Assembly (NCBI GenBank): GCA_900100245.1
Contig: FNEU01000001.1
Location: 248,001-312,000 of the forward strand
Origin: Lachnospiraceae bacterium G41
GTDB lineage: Bacteria > Bacillota > Clostridia > Lachnospirales > Lachnospiraceae
Direction: 5' to 3'
Length of the DNA: 64,000 nt
Under the pieces are notes generated by a model, which made no database searches, was not told where the DNA came from, and saw only the letters and a program-made list of their open reading frames with translations. Shown here one piece after another: positions 43,811-51,999 of the stretch (positions are counted from its first letter, which is position 1; each line of letters begins with the position of its first letter). The translations under genes and the position numbers were made by a program.

Positions 43811-45478
43811 ATGCAGGCAATTGATTTACATGTCCATTCAACTTTCTCCGACGGCACTTTAACACCGAGCGAGCTCGTTGATCTTGCAATTAAATCCAAC
43901 CTTGAAGCTTTCGCCCTCACAGATCACGACACGACAGACGGTATCGAAGAGGCTTATACTGCCTCTGTCGGAAAGGATATAGAAGTAATTCCGGGAATAG
44001 AATTTTCCACCGAATACAAGAAAAAAGATATTCATATTCTCGGATATTATATAAATCCGTACAACGAAAAATTCTCCAAGAAAGTTGTAGAATTCAGAAA
44101 TTCAAGAGAAATCCGCAACCAGAAAATGTGCAAAAAATTACAGGGACTCGGAATCGATATCGATTACGATTCTTTTGTTGCGCAGTTTCCGGACAGCGTT
44201 ATTACCAGAGCACACTATGCGAAATATATGATTTCTAAGGGTGTTGTTAAAAGCATTGATGAGGCTTTTGATACCTATATCGGAGACGACTGCCCGGGCT
44301 TTGTTCCGAGAGAAAAAATATCTCCCGCGAAAGCTGTTTCTCTGATTCTTTCATGCGGAGGAATTCCCGTTCTTGCCCATCCGATTCTATATAAATTCTC
44401 AGACAGAGATCTTGAGACACTCGTCGCAGAATTGACACGTGTCGGCTTAAAAGGCATTGAAACAATCTATTCCACTTATTCAAGCAAAGACGAAAAACTA
44501 ATAAGAAAACTTGCAAGCAAATACCGCCTGATGATTACAGGAGGTTCTGATTTCCATGGAAGCAACAAACCCAATCTTTCACTCGGCTGCGGTCACGGAG
44601 ATCTTTATATTCCCGCAAAACTTCTTCCGCCTTTAAAGAAAGCCTACCTTAAAGGTTTTGTACCCAACAAAGCCATTCACTCGGCGCTTTTCTTTGATCT
44701 TGACGGAACGCTTTTAAATGATGAGAAAATCATTACTCCTATTACCAAAGCTTTGCTCATAAAAGCATGCGAAAACGGTCATAAATTTATCATCAATACA
44801 GGCCGCCCTCTCGCATCCGCATTAAAGATAGTTGACAGACTTTCAATCGGAGATATCACAGACTATATCGCTGCTTTTAACGGCGGTGTTATTTACGATT
44901 GTAAAAAAGGTGAAATCCTTGAGAAAGTTACTCTTAAAAAAGAATATTCCGAAATCGTCAAAAAAACAGCCAAGAAATACGGCTGTCATTTCCATACCTA
45001 TTCGGATTATGAGATATTAAGCGAAAAGAAAACCAAGGAATTGGATTACTATTCAAATTACGTATCACTCCCTTACAGACAGGTCAGAAACGTAATCAAA
45101 GAAGAACCGACTCCTTACAAGTTTTTAATAATGAATTTCGACAAGCCAGAAAAACTTAAGAAGGTTCAGGCAACAATCGAAAAAGAACTCGGCAATAAAG
45201 TATTTTGCATCTTCTCCTGTGACAAGTTCTTAGAGGTAATTCCCAAAGAATCGGGAAAAGGCAATGCTTTAAAATATATCATGAAAACATCTGGCATCAA
45301 AGAATCACATTCCTATGCTTTCGCGGATGAAGAAAATGATATCACTCTTCTTCAGGCAGCTTCAAACAGCGTATGTATGATGAACGGCAATCCAAAGTTA
45401 AAAGCAGTTTCGGATTACATAACTTTCCGTGACAATAATAGCGACGGACTCGCTGATTTCCTGGAATTGTTCTCATGA
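43811..45478 (+). CDS. PHP phosphoesterase / HAD hydrolase fusion
   Basis: 555 residues. Residues 1-285 are a PHP domain of the TrpH/RNase AM type: DLHVHSTFSDGTLTP, LTDHDTTDG, PGIEFST, AHPILY and GGSDFHG carry the metal ligands. Residues 295-555 are a Cof-type HAD phosphatase: FFDLDGTLLNDE, the Thr in INTGRP and FADEENDI. Both sets of catalytic residues are intact. The fusion is unusual; these are normally separate proteins. It begins immediately after the ABC-F stop codon, so they form an operon. Likely substrates are phosphorylated nucleotides or sugars. Confidence 0.88.
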   Translation: MQAIDLHVHSTFSDGTLTPSELVDLAIKSNLEAFALTDHDTTDGIEEAYTASVGKDIEVIPGIEFSTEYKKKDIHILGYYINPYNEKFSKKVVEFRNSREIRNQKMCKKLQGLGIDIDYDSFVAQFPDSVITRAHYAKYMISKGVVKSIDEAFDTYIGDDCPGFVPREKISPAKAVSLILSCGGIPVLAHPILYKFSDRDLETLVAELTRVGLKGIETIYSTYSSKDEKLIRKLASKYRLMITGGSDFHGSNKPNLSLGCGHGDLYIPAKLLPPLKKAYLKGFVPNKAIHSALFFDLDGTLLNDEKIITPITKALLIKACENGHKFIINTGRPLASALKIVDRLSIGDITDYIAAFNGGVIYDCKKGEILEKVTLKKEYSEIVKKTAKKYGCHFHTYSDYEILSEKKTKELDYYSNYVSLPYRQVRNVIKEEPTPYKFLIMNFDKPEKLKKVQATIEKELGNKVFCIFSCDKFLEVIPKESGKGNALKYIMKTSGIKESHSYAFADEENDITLLQAASNSVCMMNGNPKLKAVSDYITFRDNNSDGLADFLELFS

Positions 45479-45506
45479 AAGTGGTTTACATAAACTTAAA
45501 AACAGT

Positions 45507-46133
45507 TTACATAATATTCTTGATAGTATATATAATCTTTGATACCGGAAGTCCTACAACATTGTTGTAATCACCATCTATCTTTTCAACGTATTTACCA
45601 AATAAGCCTTGGATTCCGTAGGCACCGGCCTTATCGTAAGGTTCGGCGGTAGATATATAATCTTCTATCTCTTCATCAGTCATAGGATATACATAGACCT
45701 TAGTCTCTGAATAATCCGTAATTGATTTCCCATTGGCTTGAACTATCGTAAATCCTGTAAATACTGAATGAACATTTCCCGAAAGCATTTTAATCATATC
45801 ACGTGCGTCTTCTTTGTTTTTCGGTTTTCCGAGAATCATTCCGCCTGCATATACAACAGTATCCGCTCCTAATACAATATCATTTTCGCTTAAATCTGTA
45901 TTAGCATTCTCTTCAGTATCAGCTACACTTACTTTTTTATCTTTTAGGTCTTCATAAACAGATACTGCTTTGATGTACGACAATGTTTTAACCATTTCAG
46001 CAGGTTCTTTTATATTGATATTTTCTTCAGCTTCTGAAGGAATGATGACGATTTTAAAACCTACGTTTTCAAGCAGTTCTTTACGTCTTGGAGACTTCGA
46101 AGCAAGTATTATTCTTATCTTTTCAGATTTCAT
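45507..46133 (-). CDS. maf: Maf nucleotide pyrophosphatase
   Basis: 208 residues. ASKSPRRKELLENVG, the catalytic GADTVV, GKPKNKEDARDM, SVFTGF and the C-terminal YNNVVGLPVSKI are the family marks. Maf removes non-canonical or modified nucleoside triphosphates and affects septation. An insertion of about 15 acidic residues (DTEENANTDLSEND) precedes GADT. The stop codon is part of one copy of the GTTTACATAA 10-mer. Confidence 0.93.
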   Translation of the reverse strand: MKSEKIRIILASKSPRRKELLENVGFKIVIIPSEAEENINIKEPAEMVKTLSYIKAVSVYEDLKDKKVSVADTEENANTDLSENDIVLGADTVVYAGGMILGKPKNKEDARDMIKMLSGNVHSVFTGFTIVQANGKSITDYSETKVYVYPMTDEEIEDYISTAEPYDKAGAYGIQGLFGKYVEKIDGDYNNVVGLPVSKIIYTIKNIM

Positions 46134-46222
46134 ATAATCACACTTTTCTAATATTTCCGTTAATTCTCTTTTCAGTTTCTATTTTACTTACCCATCAGAT
46201 AAATTAAAAGCCATTAAATAAA

Positions 46223-46248
46223 GAATTCCGGCATTTCAGCCGGAATTC
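46223..46248 (-). terminator. terminator after alaS
   Basis: GAATTCCGGC and GCCGGAATTC arms, perfect 10-bp stem, followed by a T-rich stretch on the minus strand. Confidence 0.82.
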
Positions 46249-46254
46249 ATCTTT

Positions 46255-48945
46255 TTATAACATCTTTTCAAGTTCAGTCTTAACAGCCTTTAATGCATCA
46301 TCGATGCCTGCAGGATTCTTACCGCCGGCCTGAGCCATATTGGGACGTCCGCCACCGCCGCCTCCTACGATGGGAGCAACAGCTTTGATAATGTTTCCTG
46401 CGTGAGCGCCTGCCTTTACTGCACCGTCAGTAGCCATAATAACGATATTAACTTTACCGTCTGCTGCTGACATAAGGGCTACAACGCCTTCACCAAGCTT
46501 TTCTTTAAGTGAATCACCAAGATCTCTTAATCCGTTCATATCAACGCCGTCAACCTTGTTGGCAAGAACTTTGATTCCCTTCACTTCTTCTACGCCGCCC
46601 ATAACATCGCCGAGTGCTTCTTTTGCAGCCTTTGATTTAAGTGATTCAATCTCAGAATTTGCAGTCTTTAATTCGCTCTGAAGATGTTTAATCTTATTAA
46701 CTACTTCGTTAGGCTGTGTCTTAAGAGCATTTGCAGCCTCAAGCAATATGCTTTCAAGGTTCTTGTAGTAATTAATTACTCCGCTTCCTGTAAGAGCCTC
46801 AATTCTTCTAACACCTGCAGCAACACCTGATTCTGAAAGAATCTTAATCTGCTGTATGTCTGATGTATTGGAAACATGTGTACCACCACAGAGTTCTACA
46901 GAGAATGCTTCTTTGAAATCTGCTTCGTCATCACCTGAATCACCCTTGCCCATGCTGACAACTCTTACGGTAGCGCCGTACTTCTCTCCAAAGAGAGCCA
47001 TAGCTCCGGTCTTATTTGCATCTTCAATGCTCATTTCATCAGTAATAACATCAAGTGATGCAGCGATTTCTTTATTTACGATTTTCTCAACCTTTGCAAG
47101 ATCTTCAGCACTTATAGCCTGTGAATGTGAGAAGTCGAAACGAAGTCTGTCGGGTGTAACAAGTGAACCCTTCTGCTCTACATGATCACCAAGCACTGTC
47201 TTTAATGCTTTCTGAAGAAGATGTGTTGCAGAGTGATTCTTACAGGTATTCATTCTGTTTTCGTAATCAACCTTTACATATACTTCATCGCCTGCATTTA
47301 TAAATCCGCGTGAAACATATCCTGTATGGCCGATACGTCCGTTAGGAAGATGAATTGCTTCGGTTACTACGAATTCGCCGTCCTTGGAAGAAATAATACC
47401 CTTGTCGCCAACCTGGCCGCCCATGGTACCATACATACTTGTAACATCGGTGATAATCGTACCGTTTTCTTTTTCGCTTAATTTATCGCACTTTCCTTCT
47501 TCGTTAGCCATAGCAACAGCCTTAGCTCCGCACTCAAGCACATCGTATCCTACAAATTCGGTCTTAATGCTTTCATCAAGAGAATCAAATACGCCTGCAG
47601 ATACATTTAATTTAGCGGAGAAGTTCTGATTATCTCTTGCGGTCTGCTTCTGCTCTTCCATAGCTGCCTTAAAGCCTTCTTCATCTACCGTAAGACCTTC
47701 TTCTTCAGCAAGCTCTACAGTAAGCTCAATAGGGAATCCAAATGTATCATACAGATAGAATGCGGATTTACCGTCGATTTCCTTAGCACCCTCTGCATTT
47801 TTGTTATCAAGAATCTTTTTGAACTCTTTCATACCATTTTCAAGAGTATTCTCGAAACGCTCAATTTCTTTTCCAAGTTCGTCTAAAATAAATTCCTTGT
47901 TCTTAACAAGAAGAGGAAAACTGTTAGGATATATATCATCAATAAAGATTGTTGAAATCTTTAAGATATCAGCTTTTTTAAGTCCGAGTGCTCTTGCATG
48001 TCTTACGGCACGACGAATAAGTCTACGAAGAACATATCCTGCACCTGCATTTGAAGGAAGAAGCTTTGCGGGATCGCCGATAAGCATAACACTTGTTCTT
48101 GTGTGATCCGCAAGAATTCTCATTGATTTTGTAAGCTTCTCGTCAGCATCGTATTCCTTGCCTGAAGCCTTCTCAATATATCCAATAACGGGTGCGAAAA
48201 GGTCTGTCTTGTAAACATCCTTTGTACCGTTTAAGAAAGCAAGGTTTCTTTCAAGTCCCCAGCCTGTATCAACATTCTTTTGTTTTAAGGGCGTTAAAGA
48301 ACCGTCCTGATGCTTTTCATACTGCATAAATACGTCATTACCAAGCTCTGTATATTTACCGCATGAACATCCGGGTCCGCAGTTAGGACCGCAATCGGGA
48401 ACATCTGCAATATAAAACATTTCACTGTCAGGTCCGCAAGGTCCGTATTCAAGGCCCCACCAGTTATCCTCAGCAGGAAGATAATAAATATTCTCTTTCT
48501 TAAAACCTGAAGCAATTCTGAAGCCTGCGCCTTCTTCGTCTCTGGGAGCATTCTCATCACCTGCAAATACAGTTGCTGCAAGATGATCTGCATCAAATCC
48601 GAAAACTTGTGTAAGAAGTTCAAAACTCCATTTACATCTGTCTTCCTTAAAATAATCACCGAGGCTCCAGCTTCCCATCATTTCGAAGAAAGTAACGTGG
48701 CTCTTATCTCCGACTGAATCTATATCGTTTGTACGAACGCAACCCTGTACGTTGCAAAGTCTCGTACCGAGAGGATGCTTCTGACCTAAAAGATAAGGCA
48801 TCAGAGGCTGCATGCCGGCGACGTTAAACATAACGCCTGTAGAGCCGTCAGATACGAGCGATACCGCACCTACATCTACATGTCCGCGTTCAACATAAAA
48901 CTGTTTCCATGTGTTTCTAAGTTCGTCTGAAGTAAACTGTCTCAT
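46255..48945 (-). CDS. alaS: alanyl-tRNA synthetase
   Basis: 896 residues, full length. Catalytic domain with FYVERGHV, NVAGMQPLMPYLLG, WWGLEYGPCGPDSEMFY; editing domain with HSATHLLQKAL and ELCGGTHVSNT (zinc/editing HxxxH and CxxxH); C-terminal oligomerisation domain with a Gly-rich GGGGGGRPNMAQAGG. Charges tRNA-Ala and clears mischarged serine. An extra Cys-rich loop (CGPNCGPGCSCGKY) in the catalytic part is common in clostridial AlaRS. The leader is short and has no T-box. Confidence 0.97.
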   Translation of the reverse strand: MRQFTSDELRNTWKQFYVERGHVDVGAVSLVSDGSTGVMFNVAGMQPLMPYLLGQKHPLGTRLCNVQGCVRTNDIDSVGDKSHVTFFEMMGSWSLGDYFKEDRCKWSFELLTQVFGFDADHLAATVFAGDENAPRDEEGAGFRIASGFKKENIYYLPAEDNWWGLEYGPCGPDSEMFYIADVPDCGPNCGPGCSCGKYTELGNDVFMQYEKHQDGSLTPLKQKNVDTGWGLERNLAFLNGTKDVYKTDLFAPVIGYIEKASGKEYDADEKLTKSMRILADHTRTSVMLIGDPAKLLPSNAGAGYVLRRLIRRAVRHARALGLKKADILKISTIFIDDIYPNSFPLLVKNKEFILDELGKEIERFENTLENGMKEFKKILDNKNAEGAKEIDGKSAFYLYDTFGFPIELTVELAEEEGLTVDEEGFKAAMEEQKQTARDNQNFSAKLNVSAGVFDSLDESIKTEFVGYDVLECGAKAVAMANEEGKCDKLSEKENGTIITDVTSMYGTMGGQVGDKGIISSKDGEFVVTEAIHLPNGRIGHTGYVSRGFINAGDEVYVKVDYENRMNTCKNHSATHLLQKALKTVLGDHVEQKGSLVTPDRLRFDFSHSQAISAEDLAKVEKIVNKEIAASLDVITDEMSIEDANKTGAMALFGEKYGATVRVVSMGKGDSGDDEADFKEAFSVELCGGTHVSNTSDIQQIKILSESGVAAGVRRIEALTGSGVINYYKNLESILLEAANALKTQPNEVVNKIKHLQSELKTANSEIESLKSKAAKEALGDVMGGVEEVKGIKVLANKVDGVDMNGLRDLGDSLKEKLGEGVVALMSAADGKVNIVIMATDGAVKAGAHAGNIIKAVAPIVGGGGGGRPNMAQAGGKNPAGIDDALKAVKTELEKML

Positions 48946-48998
48946 TAAATTAGTGTCTCCTTTATTGCATTATATGTGCTTAACACATATTAATTTCC

Positions 48999-49991
48999 TT
49001 AATCGGCAAAAAGCTGTGCCCAATATTTTCCGTACTCTCCGCCTTCGGAATAACCGACTCCGATTTTTTTGAAATCCTTATTCATTATATTGGCTCTGTG
49101 TCCGGGTGAATTCATCCATGCTTCAACCACATCCTTCGGATCGCCCTGGCCTGCGGCTATATTCTCACCGCACAAAGTACATTTATAATCTTTCATAACC
49201 GTAAAGCAGTCACTGCCGTCCGGTCTTTCGTGCTCAAAGTAAATTATAATTTCATCCGCTCGTATCTCGGCTAAAGCATCAAGCTCAGGATCTTCTAAAA
49301 GAGGGTCAAGCCCTTCTGCTGCTCTGTAATCGTTGCAAATTGATACTATCTGTGCGGAAAGACTGTTACTGTTATTGTTGTTATCGTTATTATTTACAGT
49401 CTCATTGTTATTGCTATCGTTTACAGTCTCATTATTATCGTTTTGATTGTTATCTTCGGTATTTACCGCAAGCTCTTCATCATATTTTTCTTTCTCAACG
49501 AAGAACTTTTGATTGATGAATCCGTCGTTTGATTCAAATTCAAAGCGAAACCATCCGTTCTCGGATGCTCCGGTTATTTCAATCACAGAATCCGCCTGAA
49601 TTGTGCCTAACTTGTCAAAATCCGTGGATGGTCCGCTACGAACTACCGCAGATTTTATGAGCACATATTCGCCCTCTATTTCTTCTATCACATAATCATC
49701 CAGACTGGGCTTAACCACTTCGGTTTCATTTGGCAAAGCATCCGTATTATCTGTAATCTCCGTATTGCCTGAAGTAACCGCAGAAGTATCGTTTGTATCT
49801 TTATCACCGTTATCGGTGTTGTTGTCATTATCGGTATTTGTTTTCTTTATATCCGGAGCGGGAAGATTGTCAGTATCTAGTACAATTACTTCATTCGTTC
49901 CGTTTTTTATGTTTTGAATATCAGCTTCTGTACAGGCTACCGCGGCTGTTAACAGTAAAACGAACGCCGTACAAAAAATTCTTTTTTTCAT
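48999..49991 (-). CDS. SH3b plus CAP-domain lipoprotein
   Basis: 330 residues from the ATG at 49991, where GGGGGC lies upstream. Lipobox AAVAC (near 19), an Asn/Asp/Thr-rich linker, an SH3b domain (about 105-165: LIKSAVVRSGPSTDFDKLG, WFRFEFESNDGFI), a second Asn-rich spacer, and a C-terminal CAP/SCP domain with HERPDGSDCF, GENIAAGQ and NSPGHRANIMN. Secreted and anchored. SH3b often binds cell wall; the enzymatic role of bacterial CAP domains is unclear. Confidence 0.9.
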   Translation of the reverse strand: MKKRIFCTAFVLLLTAAVACTEADIQNIKNGTNEVIVLDTDNLPAPDIKKTNTDNDNNTDNGDKDTNDTSAVTSGNTEITDNTDALPNETEVVKPSLDDYVIEEIEGEYVLIKSAVVRSGPSTDFDKLGTIQADSVIEITGASENGWFRFEFESNDGFINQKFFVEKEKYDEELAVNTEDNNQNDNNETVNDSNNNETVNNNDNNNNSNSLSAQIVSICNDYRAAEGLDPLLEDPELDALAEIRADEIIIYFEHERPDGSDCFTVMKDYKCTLCGENIAAGQGDPKDVVEAWMNSPGHRANIMNKDFKKIGVGYSEGGEYGKYWAQLFAD

Positions 49992-50049
49992 GTAACGCCC
50001 CCGCAAATGAAAAATCAAATTAAAGCCTAATTATAATTCGAATATTTTT

Positions 50050-50121
50050 AGACAGAGCCAGGTGCGCCGACGGGAACGAAGTTCCCTAGTGCGAGCCGGG
50101 CACTGATAAATAATGCTGTCT
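50050..50121. repeat. GC-rich nested inverted repeat 1
   Basis: AGACAG and CTGTCT at the ends, GTGC/GCAC inside, and a tight GGGAAC-GAA-GTTCCC hairpin at 50072-50086. It is strikingly GC-rich for this genome. It carries the 12-mer CGAGCCGGGCAC also in the clpB terminator. It lies between the CAP lipoprotein gene and hydA. It may be a repeat family or a structured RNA. Confidence 0.6.
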
Positions 50122-50137
50122 TCTCAATAATAAAGCG

Positions 50138-50170
50138 GCACCCGGGGCCCCAAAAAGGGACCTCGAGTGC
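50138..50170. repeat. GC-rich nested inverted repeat 2
   Basis: GCAC/GTGC ends around GGTCCC-TTTTT-GGGGCC (minus-strand view, one G.U pair). It is the second GC-rich hairpin in the hydA downstream region and could end the hydA transcript, although the T-run after it is weak. Confidence 0.55.
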
Positions 50171-50227
50171 ATACAAAGAATGCCTAAAAAACCTTTAATA
50201 TAAAGAATTTTCACATTCCGATTTTAA

Positions 50228-51985
50228 TTAGATTTCATGAATCTTTCTCTGAACATACTTGGTATGAAGAACTTCATGAGCTCTGTGGCTGTTAGGCTCG
50301 CCGAAGTATTCAGCATAAAGCTTCTTAACCGACTCGTTCTCATGAGATTTTCTTCTGGGCATGTTCTCATCATAGTTGTAAAGGGCTTTAGCTCTCTCTG
50401 CTCTGATGTCTGTGAAGTTACGAACAGAAGCGGGAACCTGAGGCTGACCGCCACCGTTTACGCAGCCGCCGGGACAAGCCATGATTTCAACGAATGTGTA
50501 ATCTGCTTCTCCTGCACGAATCTTATCCATGATAATTCTTGCATTTGAAAGACCTGAAGCAACAGCAACTTTAACCTTCATACCTGCAACTTCGTATGTA
50601 GCTTCCTTAATTCCTTCTACGCCACGTACTTCCTTGAACTCAAGAGGGCTGTCGTTAGATTCGCCTGTGAGTTTCCAAACTGCTGTACGAAGAGCTGCTT
50701 CCATAACACCACCGGTAGCACCGAAGATAACTGCAGCACCTGTTGACTCACCCATAGGATCGTCAAATGCTTCATCAGGAAGGTTCTTAAAGTCAATACC
50801 ACATCTCTCTATTAATCTTGCAAGTTCTCTTGTTGTCATTGTGTAGTCAAGATCGGGTACACCTGCAGCTGACTGATCAGGTCTGCCAATCTCAAACTTC
50901 TTAGCTGTACAAGGCATTACCGATACGGATACGATATCCTTGGGATCCCAGCCCATCTTCTCAGCGTAGTATGTCTTAAGGATTCCGCCGAACATCTGCT
51001 GAGGAGACTTACATGATGATACGTGATCAAGCTGATCGGGATAGTAATGCTCACAGAACTTAATCCATCCGGGTGAACATGATGTAATCATAGGAAGTAC
51101 ACCGCCGTTTGTTACTCTGCCGAGTAATTCTGTAGCTTCTTCCATGATTGTAACGTCTGCAGCAAAGTCTGTATCAAATACTTTCTCGAATCCGATACGA
51201 CGAAGAGCTGCAGCCATCTTTCCTTCTACGCCTGTTCCCATAGGGAATCCGAAAGGCTCGCCGAGTGCTGCTCTTACAGCGGGAGCTGTCTGAACAACAA
51301 CATGCTTTGTAGGATCTGCGATAGCAGCCATAATCTTGTCAACATCAGACTTCTCGTAGATAGCACCTGTAGGACATACAGCGATACACTGTCCGCAGCA
51401 TACACAAGCTGTTTCGCCGAGACCCATACCGAAAGGTGAAGAAATCTCTGTGATGAAACCTCTGTTGTTGGCACCGATAACGCCGATACCCTGTGTCTTT
51501 TCACATGCTGCGATACAACGACGGCAGTTGATACACTTGTTGTTATCTCTTACCATGTGAGCAGCCGAATCATCGATTTCGAACTCGTTTGTAACGCCTG
51601 CATACTTGTTCTCATCGTCTACGCCAAAGTCATGGCATAATTTCTGAAGTTCGCATTTGCCTGAACGAACACATGAAAGACATTTCTTATCATGGTCTGA
51701 CAAAATGAGCTGTAATGTTTTCTTTCTGTACTCAAGTACTTTGGGAGTGTTGGTATAAACCTTCATTCCTTCTGTGATGGGGTATACACAGGAAGCAACA
51801 AGTCTTGCTCCTCTACCTTCATCTGCTTCTACCATACAGATACGACATGCACCGATTTCGTTGATCTCTTTTAAGTAACAAAGAGTAGGAATGTCGATGC
51901 CTGCGCCCTTAGCAGCCTGAAGAATAGTGGATCCTTTGGGAGCTTCAACTGCCATACCATTTATTGTAATATTAATGGTTTCCAT
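50228..51985 (-). CDS. hydA: [FeFe] hydrogenase catalytic subunit of the NADH-linked trimer
   Basis: 585 residues. N-terminal [2Fe-2S] domain (PTLCYLKEINEIGACRICM), His-Cys3 site (HDKKCLSCVRSGKC), two [4Fe-4S] motifs (CINCRRCIAAC, CVCCGQCIAVC), and the H-cluster domain with TSCSPGW, MPCTAKKFE and MACPGGCVNGGGQP. It evolves or oxidises H2 at the [FeFe] centre using electrons from HydB. The first H-cluster motif has Ser where the textbook TSCCPGW has a second Cys, with an extra Cys in SSCKSP. Last gene of the hyd operon. Confidence 0.96.
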   Translation of the reverse strand: METINITINGMAVEAPKGSTILQAAKGAGIDIPTLCYLKEINEIGACRICMVEADEGRGARLVASCVYPITEGMKVYTNTPKVLEYRKKTLQLILSDHDKKCLSCVRSGKCELQKLCHDFGVDDENKYAGVTNEFEIDDSAAHMVRDNNKCINCRRCIAACEKTQGIGVIGANNRGFITEISSPFGMGLGETACVCCGQCIAVCPTGAIYEKSDVDKIMAAIADPTKHVVVQTAPAVRAALGEPFGFPMGTGVEGKMAAALRRIGFEKVFDTDFAADVTIMEEATELLGRVTNGGVLPMITSCSPGWIKFCEHYYPDQLDHVSSCKSPQQMFGGILKTYYAEKMGWDPKDIVSVSVMPCTAKKFEIGRPDQSAAGVPDLDYTMTTRELARLIERCGIDFKNLPDEAFDDPMGESTGAAVIFGATGGVMEAALRTAVWKLTGESNDSPLEFKEVRGVEGIKEATYEVAGMKVKVAVASGLSNARIIMDKIRAGEADYTFVEIMACPGGCVNGGGQPQVPASVRNFTDIRAERAKALYNYDENMPRRKSHENESVKKLYAEYFGEPNSHRAHEVLHTKYVQRKIHEI

Positions 51986-51999
51986 TATCTTCCCTCCTA

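Noticed and set aside
48946-48998. T-box leader for alaS
   Set aside because: The gap is too short and has no T-box motif or specifier stem.
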